DNA of 64,000 bases, taken from assembly GCF_025698545.1 (NCBI RefSeq), contig NC_068566.1, forward strand, positions 30,544,444 to 30,608,443. The letters are read 5' to 3'. Below the pieces are notes generated by a model. That model searched no databases, had not been told where the DNA came from, and saw nothing but the letters and a program-made list of their open reading frames with translations. Origin of the DNA: Gossypium raimondii (Eukaryota; Streptophyta; Magnoliopsida; Malvales; Malvaceae). How positions within the stretch are numbered: position 1 is the first letter of the stretch; every line of letters starts with the position of its first letter. A program made the position numbers and the translations under genes. This document shows positions 35,954-47,609 of this stretch, in pieces.

Positions 35954-38568
35954 TGTAACATTTCTAAATCGATTTAGATGTTAAGCCCAAATCTGAGAGA
36001 TTATATTGGCCACCAAAATATCCTAACAATGATCGGGGTTTTAAAATAATCATTTTAAAATATTTGTTTGTTTTGGTGGAAAACTTTAGTCTATTTCCAG
36101 AAAAATTTTACGAGTTTAACAAAAATCGATTTGGCTTAACTTTCCTACATAATGGTGACTACTTTTGAAAACTTAATTAATTTTCGGTCTATTTAATACT
36201 TAAAATTTATGATCTAGCAAAGGATAAATTAGTACCTAATCTTAGTTTTAATTGAAGCTGTATTTTATGCATAAATAATTAAATTCCTAATTTTGATAAC
36301 CTAATCAAAATTAAAGATCATGCATGCTAAATAATCCCTAAAAACATAAGAATCATCTTACAGTTTAAATAAAACATTACAGTTTCTAAATAACAGAAAA
36401 TTTCAAATAATAGATCTAAATAATTATAAAAGACAAAACGAGCCGAGTCCCTTCGAATATTGTGTCCGCATCCTAACCTGGTGGATTATTTGTAAATATG
36501 AAGAATAAAGGGGAGTGAGCTATGAAGCTCAGTGTAAGTTCAATCATAAGAAGTTCAGTGCAAACAATCGGTAAGTCATATTAAATAATAACGCATAGTA
36601 TAATCGCAATCAAATAGAAAATCAGAAAATCTTTTTTTCAGATTAACCATAAATAGTATCACAAAATTCACAATAGTAATTTCAGAATATCAATTTTTCA
36701 GTTCATCTCATCGCCACAACATCTCAATGTTCACCATAATGCTTATGCTTATGCACGTAATGCAATTTCAATTACCAAAAAATAGGTCCTACTCCATCAT
36801 TACACATCACAGTAGGAGTTCTCCAGAACTCCTTTACCTTTACACCATGTTGTTGATAAACCACTAGTAATAAAAAGGGTGGATGAACAACTGAGTTTTC
36901 TAGTAAAAACTTTTTGCAGACAAGTTGTTAGTAGGTTGTGAATACACAACATGTTTGCAGAATTAAAGCTGCTAGTACTGTGAGGTTAAACCACTCAAAT
37001 GATACAGATAAAAGTTATTCAAACGGTATGGATAAACCACTCAACGGTGTAGATAAACTACTCAACTTCCTCCATTCATATTGTCTCGCCAATTCTATGC
37101 ATGTTCAAAACAAATCAATACAATACCATTTAATATGCTTTTAACAAAATTTTATAGTAGCAATCATTATGATTATAATAGTTCGATTTAGTGGCAAATA
37201 TTATGCTTATAACATATTGATTCAGTGGCAAAAAACATGCTTATCATGTGTTTGGTTCAACGATAACATAAGGTAGGTTGTGCGTACCATCACAAATACA
37301 AATACAAATACAATAGACATATATATCATTCATAATTCGTGCAATTATATATAACATTAATTCAGCCAACCAGGTCATGGATTCTAACATTATTCATATT
37401 ATTAGACACTTAATTGAAAAAAATAAAACACTAAAAATAATTTAGAAACCATTCAGGGACTAAACTGAACAAATCATAAAATTCTGGGCAAAACTATAAA
37501 ATAGAGGCACATGGCCATATGGGAATTGCAAAATCAAGGTAAAAAGAAGAAACGGCCGTGTGGCAAGTTGTGTAGAAGGCTTTAGGCTATGTGACATTTG
37601 AAATTCCTAGGGTTTCAAGGGGACATGGCTGTGTGAAAGGGCTGTGTGGTCTACACGTGTGGCTGGTTGTGTGACCTTATTCTGAGGTACGATTTGCCCC
37701 AATTCACTTGCAAAAGAACAGACACCTGTCACCGGGATCTTGAACAATGTTTCTTGCGCTCAAATATGGTTCGATGCACCTAAAACGAGTCCTTCAAACG
37801 ATAATTTCACACGGGTTAATGTTTGTTTTATAAGATTTATCAAGATTCGACGATATTAACAAAAGATTTGTCAAGAACCGTGAAAGATTGATTAATTGAT
37901 TTGAAAAAATCAATATGAGATAGAAATTATACGAAATTTAAGGTCTAAACTTTAAATCGAGATGCACTTACAAAACTTGATGGAATTACGGAGGCTTTCA
38001 ACAATGATTTCAACAATCGTCAGAGAATTGATTATCGGGGATTGATTTGATATTGGGAGCAAAGATAGTTTCAGCAATAGAGAGAAAATTTGATGCAAAG
38101 AAGAGGATGGAAAAGAAATATGAAAAGAAATAGGAAGAGAGAAGATAAATTCTAATTGGAATGAAAAAAGAAACATAATCCTAGTGTAATTAGGGGAAAA
38201 TGGACTAAATAGCTAAGGTTTTCAAATATGAAGGGGTTTCATGGTAATTTCCACTATTCTACCAAAATAAAATGAAAGGGACTTGGGAATGGGGTGGTTC
38301 AAACCTGGTTATCCAAGGAGAAGGAGCAAGTGCTTAACCATAGGGCTACTACCCGTTTGCCAATTTCTTGATAAGTTTCTACTTTAAGTAATTTTTATTT
38401 TGGTGTAGCTTCTATCCTATGTTGCTGAAAATTTAAAAAGGAAAAACGAGAGAGGTGTGATTTGAACCTAAAACCTCTAAAGAATGTACAAATTACTTCT
38501 CCATCAAGCTTAAGACTTAATTCTTTCTTATCTATTACAACTAACCCCCTATATTTTAGGGTGTGACA
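35954..38568 (-). repeat. 5' LTR of the gypsy element
   Basis: 2615 bp, from TGTAACATT (35954) to GGTGTGACA-type sequence (38568) on the plus strand. It carries CGTGTGG dyads at 37510-37680. It also has a ~275-bp segment (about 36985-37262) absent from the other LTR, which includes short repeats of ATAAACCACTCAA/GATAAACTACTCAA. Confidence 0.85.
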
Positions 38569-38573
38569 AATTG

Positions 38574-39654
38574 ATTCATGACCAAGTATAAAAATTAACA
38601 ATAAATACTATGTAGTTTAGTTAAATTTAATATAAATAATTTATAATAAATACTATGTAAATTAGTTAACTATTTAGTAGCTTATAATGTATAGAAAACC
38701 ATCTCTCAATAATGAAAATTTCAAATTATTTAAGCCAAATTAGTAAAATAATATATATCTTGAATTTAAAACACTATGATTATATAAATATATATTTTAA
38801 AATTAAATCATGCACATAAATATTTAAAAATCTTTAGGGTTTGGATTTGAGTGCAATTGTTTGTAATTACATGTGTAATTACTCTGATTCTCACCCTTTA
38901 AGAATTGAAGAGTGTAATTATGGTGTTCCATAATTCAGTGGGAACCACTAATTAGAGTGGTTACCCAAATATGCCACGTGTGTAATTACAAGCAATTACA
39001 CCAAAATTCAATTATTATATGACTTTTCAAACACATCCTAAAATGTCAACAATAGTAGCATGCAATCCACATATACTTCATAAAAAATCATAAATAAACA
39101 TATGAAATATTAAAAAGAATAAAAAATTTAGAAAATTTCATAAAAGAGTTTTAAAAAATTATTCATGTGAATTTTCATATTAATGTCATTAAAACTTAAC
39201 ACTTTAGTCAATTTTTCCATAAGAGAGAGAGAGAGAGAAATTGGCCAACTTTAGTGCTGGGCTATTGGGCCGCGCGCCGGTCATCGTGTCGGTGAAGTCC
39301 TTAACAATGCTTTAAACTCATTTTTCATACCCTTTCCAAATGTGACCTCATTAAAAACCATCACTGATTTCCCTAAATCTAAAATAAAAGTTGTGACCTA
39401 GCTTTCTTTGATATCCCTCCATCGTTGGATCAACACACATTTTTGGTATGTTCCTCTTCCACCTTTAAGCTTCCATTCCACTGTTGAGATCTTCCGACTT
39501 AGATCCCAAACTACCTTAACTTAAAAGAATATGAAACTAAACCCATTTTTAAATGTTGTTAGCTTTGCTTAGGTTTGGGATAAGTATTGATTGGCTTTGG
39601 TTTGCTTTGGGCATAGAAGTTGAAGGTGGTAGTAAGCAGTAGACGATAAGCGAT
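38574..39654. other. Intergenic DNA with GA microsatellite
   Basis: No gene recognised. An (AG)n run lies at about 39222-39238. A GC-richer patch (GGGCCGCGCGCCGGTC) lies at 39266-39283 without an obvious role. Confidence 0.45.
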
Positions 39655-42300
39655 TGTAACACCCTCATACTCGATTCACTCAATGGTTTCAAGAATCGGA
39701 ATGTTACATTCATTGCCAAAGAAACTTCGATAAATTCGTGTCAAATAAATATTGTATTTATGTTTAAAGTACTGTTTACCATCTTTTAAAACTTATCAGG
39801 TAATTTCCTTATCACTTGAGGCTTAAACTGTAAACTTATGTCTTAAAATATTTAGAAACATATTTATTCAAGGTTAAAGTATTGGTACCTCACTACAGAT
39901 ATCAGTACCTAACTTCAGGTATCGATACTAATTTAAGCTTTAATATCTGAAAAATTCAATTTAATTTAACAAGTATCAATACCTTGCTGAAGGTATCAAT
40001 ACCTTTCTCAAGATATTTGTACTTTGCCCCTAATATCGATACCAAATCTTGATCCAATGTTCTGGGAAAAAAAATTAGGGGCAATTTGCATTTTTATATC
40101 GTAAACATTTTATAGTCATTGCAATTTAACTCATTATGTTCAATATACCAAATTTATTATCAAAATTCATTACACAACCACTCATTTCTTAAACATATGA
40201 TATTTTGTAATGAACCTTATGAACATGCCATTAATTCCAAATTTATAAAATTAACATAATTATCAATATTTTACAAATAAGTCCTTTAAAGGATTTACTC
40301 TAATAATAGTTTATCCTCTCTACAAGTCATTATTATTATTAACATTTACCAGTCAATTTGTCAATTAAGGCCTCCTTAATTCATTTTGTATCGGTCACTT
40401 AGTATTTCAATACAACATTTGCAACCATCCTTTAAAACAATTTCTTAGTATTATAACTCTTCAATTATTTTCCTTCTTCTCCTCTCCATCCCACATCCTT
40501 TGTGTACATGTGTATATATGTAAATATGAACATTTGATTTTGAGTATAGTATGCTTATAAGTAACACTTACTATGATTTTATTAGCTACACGTTTTTAGC
40601 AAAGTTGTCCACTTGTGTAACAGTCACTAAATTATTTATATCTTGGCCTACAAAACCTGAATTTATGATCTGCTTTTTATTTTTAAAACTAGACTCAATA
40701 AAAATTTTACCATAAAAATTTCAGAATTTTTACTTTAGCCAATCAGTACAGTAAATTCTTCAAGTTGGCCCCTGTTCTGCTGCTTGATAGCTTCGACCTT
40801 TCTTTACTAAAAATGTATTATCTCTTAGTACGAGGTTTGGATGATGTTTTCATTTGTTTCTCTTGAAAATAGAATCATTAAAAATTTAAACATATAAATT
40901 TCAGTTCCTAATAATTTTTTTTACGATTTTTGATGATTTTCCAAAGTCAGAATAAGGGAACTCGAATCCATTCCAGAATTGTCCCACAAAAACTAATATA
41001 TCTCAAATTACTTTTCTTTCATCGTTTCTTTCATACAAACTAGACTCAATAAGGTTTAATTTCATATTTAATTCAACTTCTAAATATTTTTTTTCATGAA
41101 TTTGGTGAGTTTTCAAAGTTAAGACTCTCCTACTGTCCAAATAGTTTTAATGAAAATACTTTTTTCCATGGTTCTTTGCACTATCTTTCATTCAATCATA
41201 CATAATCACCATATATATTTTTTATCACTATTCAATTTAATCACTTATGTTTATGTTTATATCACATACTCATTTCTTAATCTTAGTACTTTTCAAGATA
41301 CAAATCACATTCTCTTATTTACCAATTTAGTGTTTTAAGTCTTTTACTTCATCAAATACTTTCTATTTCTAGTATTTAGATTAAAATACATGTTTCATAC
41401 ATCTCGTTTGCAACATATTTAGCTCAATCTATTGAAATACAAGTAGTATTAGTATGAAACTTACCTCATTTGACAATAATTTCTTCTTTTTTATTCATTT
41501 CCATTCATTTATCATTTTCACCACTTTCTTTCCTTTTTCTTCTCATTTTCTCCACTTTCATCTACTATTTTCTTGCTCTAAATTGATGAACATATTCTTT
41601 AAAATCTCTACTTCATCTTATCTATTTGGCGTCTAAGAAAATTTTTAAGAATTTTGAGTGAAAAGGTACGTTTTCATGGAAAATGACTAAATTGTAGAGA
41701 AATGAAAACCTCCATTGCAAAAATCTTACAATAAAATCTTATAATTTAATATGCAATATCTTTATGCCATCATTTCAATCTAATGTTCAATATTTCTTCT
41801 TACTTTTCAATTTGATCTAATGGTCCATATTCCACCAACAATCAAGATATTTTTCTCATAATTATCTCATTTAAGTTATGGCCATTTTACCTTTCATGTT
41901 TCTTCAAAATTCCATTATTGAGTCACAACTTACTTTTAGTAAAATTGCAATTTAGTCCATCTTATTTTTCCACTTACTCAATTTAGTCCTTGTATGCCAA
42001 TTCCATGTCATAAAAAATTGGATTATTTTATTCTTAGTCCTTTAACTTACTCCATTTCACACTTTGACAATTTAGATTTTGAATATTTACACTTAAGCCA
42101 CAAGCTTTTCACATATTTATAATTTAGTCCTTACTTTAAATTAATGTATCACAACATACTTCTTAATTCAAAATTTTCCTTGGTATCACTCAACCTTTCT
42201 TTTACAATCCTTATATCCTTATCTCACTTTATCCGAAAAATGAATTACACTATTCAATTTAATACTACTTTTACAATATATTGATTTTAAGGGGGTTACA
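39655..42300 (-). mobile_element. Solo LTR of a second Ty3/gypsy-like family
   Basis: Plus-strand ends are TGTAACACCC (39655) and GGGGGTTACA (42300), 2646 bp. Flanking 5-mers GCGAT and GTGAT form a target duplication with one change. The complement of the left end (CGAGTATGAGGGTGTTACA) resembles LTR 3' ends of this group, so sense is probably minus. No internal coding region is present. It contains the GGTATCGATACC-like array at 39880-40050 and long pyrimidine-rich AT stretches. Confidence 0.7.
39880..40050. repeat. Array of GGTATCGATACC-like dyads
   Basis: Within ~170 bp there are about seven variants of GGTAC/GGTATCGATAC/ATATCGATACC, spaced 15-40 bp apart, several self-complementary. Confidence 0.75.
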
Positions 42301-44106
42301 GTGATGAAGTGATGAAATGTGTTGAGAATGGTGGCTTGGTGGTGGAATAAAGAATTATGTTGAAAGTTGTGGGTTTTGATGGGGATGAAAGTGGAGAGGG
42401 CAAGAGTGAGGACAATGAATGAAGGTGAAAGAAGTATGGGTTGATAGAAGTTGAGGATGATGAGAGCGAAGGCTAAGAGAGAGCCATCTAAGGTGGTGAG
42501 TTATGGTTGTTGGAAAAGAGTTGGGGAGAGTCAAGAAAGAGAGGTTGGGAGAGAGATCCTCCAAAGAGCCATCTTTGGATATGTTGGTTGATTTTAGTTT
42601 TAAGTACTAGAAGGTGATAGGTAAAGAGTGGCGGTGGAGGGAGTTTGAGTTAAGGGCTTTATAGGAATTAAGAACATGGAGTAGGGTGGCTGCGTAGAGG
42701 TGACGGGGCAAGTGATAAGAGTGCTGGCAGAGTGGGTAGGGGCATTGGTAGTGTTAGGCTTGGACTAGACTCAATTTTCAGTTCAGATATTCACTTAAGA
42801 TTTTTAAGATAAAAAATTAAAATTAAAAACAAAACAAACTTAGAATTGTAAGTTGAATATAAGTTCGAATAACAAGATCAAGTTGAAATCAAACAATAAA
42901 GCTTACAACATATTCGAACTTGTCAGAATTTGGTCTCAAAATGAAGCCTCTGATTAAATGTAAAACCGTCTAAAAAAAACAAATGTGAAATTGACCCAAA
43001 ATGTGATCTGACCCGGACAAAATTGGGTTACAACAATATGAACAATACACCAATACACGAGTGTATCAAACACAAGAAAAATATTATGATCTAACCTAAA
43101 ACCAACTATAATGTGTGCATTCATAGGGTGAATTTAACAAAGTTGTTGCATTTCAAGGTAAATAATGATTCTTGACAGCTAAGTTTTCAATGATTCAATC
43201 TGATCCAACTTCCTTAATTCAAAGGATTAAATAAGGGTGATCTGATTCGATTCAATCTTCCAAATATGTTTCCCAAAGTGATTCTTCACTGATGGGCTAG
43301 ATATCATCTATATACTCAACATATCTCATAAATGCGGTTCAATAAATTGCCAACATCTCAAATACGAAAGCGGTCTAAAACAACTCTAGTGGTGAGGGAG
43401 TAGGCACTCTTTTGGCACTCAATTTGCCAGTTCCATCTTTTCTTAACATTTTTATTACAACTTATATATTAATATGTAAATAAATGTTGTTGAGATAAAT
43501 ATTTTATAAATCATTATTATAATAATTCATGAAAAGTAATTGCATAACCAACTAGTTGACTTTAAAACTTAAAAAAAAAATTGAAGTTGGTAAAACAAAT
43601 TTATTTATAATTAAAATTATATTTTACCTTGCTTAAAAAAATTATATTTTATCTACATATAGATTATCCAAGAAAGAAGTAGTATTGAGATTACCCTTAT
43701 ACTGACACTATCTCCTCGTGAAATTATTTGAAATCTGAACATAGTAATCAATTTCCAAAATCTAACATTATGGTTACTAAATGATTTTATATTTTTTAAA
43801 CCAAATTTCAAATTTAATATTTGCAAATGATTTTTATTTTTTTAAATTGAAAAACATTTTTATGAAAAAAAAATAAAATAAATTAGAGCGTGAGTGACAG
43901 GAGAGATGGAGATGGAGATGGAGCGGTGCATGGTTGCTTAACAATCACATAATTTCCAAGGATTTGATATTATGGACCATTTGGCAGTTGGCATGATAAA
44001 ACCATGAGGCATCTCGAGATCGCACCTTCAGTACGAAAGGCTTCAATTTTTACTCGAAATTCATCGGATTAGATCAAATCACAGGAGGACAAATGTCCCC
44101 ACTCAC
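42301..44106. other. Intergenic DNA, nothing recognised
   Basis: The first ~450 bp are GA/GT-rich with a low-complexity minus-strand ORF that I do not trust. The rest is AT-rich. A (GGAGAT)n-like run lies at 43903-43921. No element ends could be paired. Confidence 0.4.
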
Positions 44107-44116
44107 TATATTAAAT

Positions 44117-44602
44117 ATTATTATCATTATCTATACATTATCTAGTCCCTTTCAATTTCTAAATTGAACAAATTAGTCCCTCTAAAAAATTGGAGCAATT
44201 TAATCTTTGTCAATTTTGAAAGTGAGCAATTAAGGTCAATTAATCACAGTCTTAATGTCTCAATTGTGCATTGTTTTGATTGGCATAATAACAAATTTAA
44301 CTCTCGATATTTACATATTTTGTTAATTTCGTATTGATTCTAAAAATTCAATAACCTCAACATTTACAAAACTATTGCGGGCCAAATTTGTTAAATCATG
44401 ACCAAAATTATAGAATGCGTAAATTGTGAGAGCTAAATTTATTATTATATCAGTCAAATTTATGTAAAATTGACTAAAACATTAATGTTGTGATTAATTG
44501 TCCTTAGTTGCTCATTTCTAAATTTGACAGAGATTAATTTTTTTAAAAGGACCAATATATTCAATATTGAAATTGAGAGAGATTGAGAGGCACTTTTACC
44601 AT
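44117..44602. mobile_element. Foldback MULE-type MITE with 10-bp TSD
   Basis: The 486-bp unit is nearly all terminal inverted repeat. TTAGTCCCTC...CAATTTAATCTTTGTCAATTTTGAAAGTGAGCAATTAAGG (44170-44236) is mirrored at 44480-44580. Direct TATATTAAAT copies flank it at 44107-44116 and 44603-44612. A 9-11-bp duplication suggests Mutator-type mobilisation. It has no coding capacity. Confidence 0.7.
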
Positions 44603-44612
44603 TATATTAAAT

Positions 44613-47269
44613 GTTTATAGAAGCATAAGTTTAAAGAAATTTTTAGTAACGTAAATACCTTTTATTATTCATAATATGACTAAACTAATATTAAAAAATA
44701 TTATTCAATAAAATAAGAATAAATTCAAATAGTAATTAAAGCATTTAAAACTTATTCAATATACAGTATAACTTTACTTCATGTAATTAATGCAACATAA
44801 TATTATTAAAGAATAATTACTAATTAACATAATTAAGTTATTTTAATAGTTCATATATAATGCTAATAAAAATTCTAATTGTTATTAAAGTATTTGTAAA
44901 AGCTATCTTATAAATTAAAGTCTTCATTATTCATTTTTATTTTTCTTAACAGTTAATAAATTCATCATGATAATTTGTAAATAATATTTAATCAATAAAA
45001 TATCATATATTAGATTATTTTAAACTTTTATACATAAAATATAAAATTAATTATTATATGATCAATTAAAATTTGCTATCCAAAGGAATTTATTTTTCTT
45101 TTTGTTAATAGAAAATAATAATTTAAATATAAAATTTGAGTTTTATTATTTATAATTATATAAAATTAGAATTCTCACAAGCATGATAAATTTTCTTATC
45201 AAATAAATTTTGTAACCAATCCGCCATAAACTTTGTTTAAAAATATGTTTTAGTCACCCAACTTTTAAAAATTACATCATAACCACTACATTATTGAATT
45301 GTTACATTTTAATCACTCGTCCGTTGACTTGTATTAAGAAAATGACACCACATATTAATTTAAAGTGATAACATAAACTATAGCTATTGCCTTATATAAA
45401 TATATATTTGTTTTATTTGCATATGCAACTTTATGAAGTCAGTTTTAATTAATTATAAAGTCTTAGTTAAATTAATTTTCAATTATGTTACTAAACCCAA
45501 CTACTAATCCAGTTCATCTGCAGATGTTTGTTTCAATTAATGTTTTTATTTTTACACAAAGTCTTTAAATTTTTTAAAAAACATACGATATCATGTTCAA
45601 AGAATTGCACATTTTTTATGCTCAATAAATAACTTTAGAGATTAGGTTGCTTTCAAATGAGATTTTTGTGCCTCTTTATATTCAATACTTACAACTATAT
45701 TTAAGATTTTGACTTAGTGGTGATATTATTTTGAGAATAATTTTATTTGTTCATATAAAATTTAGAAAATATCTCAAAATTTATCATTTCAATAGAAAAT
45801 AATTTAATGATTATATAAAATTTTCATCGAATAAAGAGTGTGTATAATGGAGACACTCTAAACTCCTCTTCCATACCAACTCTTCAACTAGTTCAGCCGC
45901 CATGCAAATGAGAGAAATGTAGTGACAGCAAGAATACTAATATGTTTTTTAATAAATAAAAAGCAGAAGAATACAAGTTTACAACTCAATTTTGGGTTGG
46001 TTTTTTAAATCTCTGCAACTTTGGTTTACGTAATACAATTTTTATCTACTAGTTGCATAATTGACATTTGAAACCATATTTTGTGGGAATAATTTCCTAC
46101 TCCATTAGTTAAGGATAAAGAGAAAGAGAGAGAGAGAGTAGAAAAGTGAGGGCATTTGTCAGCCTCCACTACCTTTTTGATTTTGTTCCTTTAATAGTAA
46201 TACATAAAATTTTGAGGTTGGATTGTTATATTTGAAAACTCTTTCTCTCTTCTTTTATTATAATGTATTTATTTGCTCCCATAGAAACAAAAGATTTGAG
46301 TCGATATGCGCATGCATGTTCAAAAGCTTTATGTTTTTTAAAGTAAAACAATCATATTTGTGTTGAAAGTCAGCTTGGAGGTGAAAAACTAAATGTACGT
46401 GTGTCGCGGATTGTTGTTGGATTTCCATTACTTTTAATGTTATGTTACAATAGATTGAGAAACATTGCCAGAGCTGTAATTATATTCACCATTTTTTTCT
46501 TTTTACTTGTGTTTATCTGTTCTATTAGTTGTAGTAAATATACTATTTTTATTTGTAATGAGAAAGTAGAAGGATTAACTTGATGAGCCATTTTAGCCTT
46601 CTTGTGAGAGTTCACTTAGAAGTGTCCAATCCGGATTCAATTATAAAAATAAAAATAAAATAGTGGTTGTCAAACTCAAAAAAGAAAAGATAGGGGGAAG
46701 ATCCAGTGATGTAGGTGTCAGTAAATTTTATAAGTTGGTGCTTGACAACGTCAAACAAATGAAGGGATGATAGAAAACGACTCCTAAAATGAATTTGCAT
46801 GGACCACCAATGGGAGGTGGGTGGATAGACATAATTCTTCCTCACTGGGCCTGCCCATTCATCCAAACAAACAAGTTGATCAAATCTAATTTTTATTTTC
46901 CACCAAATTTATGAATATCTGCAAGGTTTCTCCGAGAGTTTTGGGTCAAACAAACCCTCATTTTATTCACCTAAATAATTTCATTATAATTATTATTAAA
47001 AATACACATTTAATAAGTTTTAAGGATAATTATTTGTTATATTTACGCGAGTTTTTTTTTTAATTTTATAAACAATGGGAGATTATTATTATTATTATTA
47101 TTTTGATGGTTGAATTTTAGCTCTGCAATGAGGGAATGTTGGTTTCAACATGTTTTCTTAAGATTTCATGGTTGACAACATTGTATCGAAAAAAAAATTA
47201 TTTTTAATAAAAGATCAAGATTGTCTAGGGATTTACGTCACGATAGTTTTAAGATCGCATCCATGGTCA
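44613..47269. other. AT-rich intergenic DNA
   Basis: No gene is supported. A fragment at about 45240-45320 (TTTTAGTCACCCAACTTTT...TTTTAATCACTCG) looks like part of a MULE-type terminal repeat. GA runs lie near 46113-46138 and an (ATT)n run at 47082-47100. Confidence 0.45.
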
Positions 47270-47515
47270 AGCTGGTTAGGTCACCGATTTTTGATCCGAC
47301 CAATTTGATTATTAGTCTAATTTTAATTAAATAAATTCTTAAAAAATTCTTAAAAATTAAAAAATTATAGAATCTGATTCAATCGTCAGCTCAATTGGTT
47401 TCTTTATTTTATCTTGATTTATACCAATTTGTAATGAATCGTTTGTCACTCTTGTTCAAGATCAATGTACTGATTAGTTTAAATTTGACCAGTCTGATTT
47501 TAACAACTATAGTCA
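47270..47515. repeat. Dispersed repeat, second copy of the SWEET-intron type
   Basis: GGTCACCGATTTTTGATCC...TTAATTAAATAAATTCTTAAAAAATTC...CCAATTTGTAATGAATCG is similar in word order to 18100-18350. It ends just before the ABIL 3' end. Confidence 0.45.
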
Positions 47516-47609
47516 ATATTATTGTGGAATTAAAAATGAATAGAATAATATATTAAAGAATTTGTTGTGTAATACATGATGAAATATAATGGCTTAACCT
47601 TTTTTCCTC

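Larger units (their letters stand above)
31944..38573 (-). mobile_element. Ty3/gypsy retrotransposon, internally deleted, both LTRs present
   Basis: Read on the minus strand, the 5' LTR is 35954-38568 and the 3' LTR is 31949-34302. Each runs TGTCACACCC...TTACA or TACA in sense. The flanks are GATTG (left) and AATTG (right), a target duplication with one change. The internal part is only ~1.65 kb: a primer-binding site, a decayed gag and a polypurine-like GGATGGGAGATT (34303-34314, minus sense) next to the 3' LTR. Protease, reverse transcriptase and integrase are gone apart from a possible protease start. It belongs to the same family as the solo LTR at 3209-5512. It has no coding ability. Confidence 0.88.

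Noticed and set aside
42355..42564. 69-codon minus-strand ORF rich in His, Ser and Pro
   Set aside because: It is the complement of a GA/GT-rich stretch, so composition accounts for it.
46612..46866. 84-codon minus-strand ORF
   Set aside because: No motif, no splice partners and AT-rich low-complexity C-terminus; probably chance.
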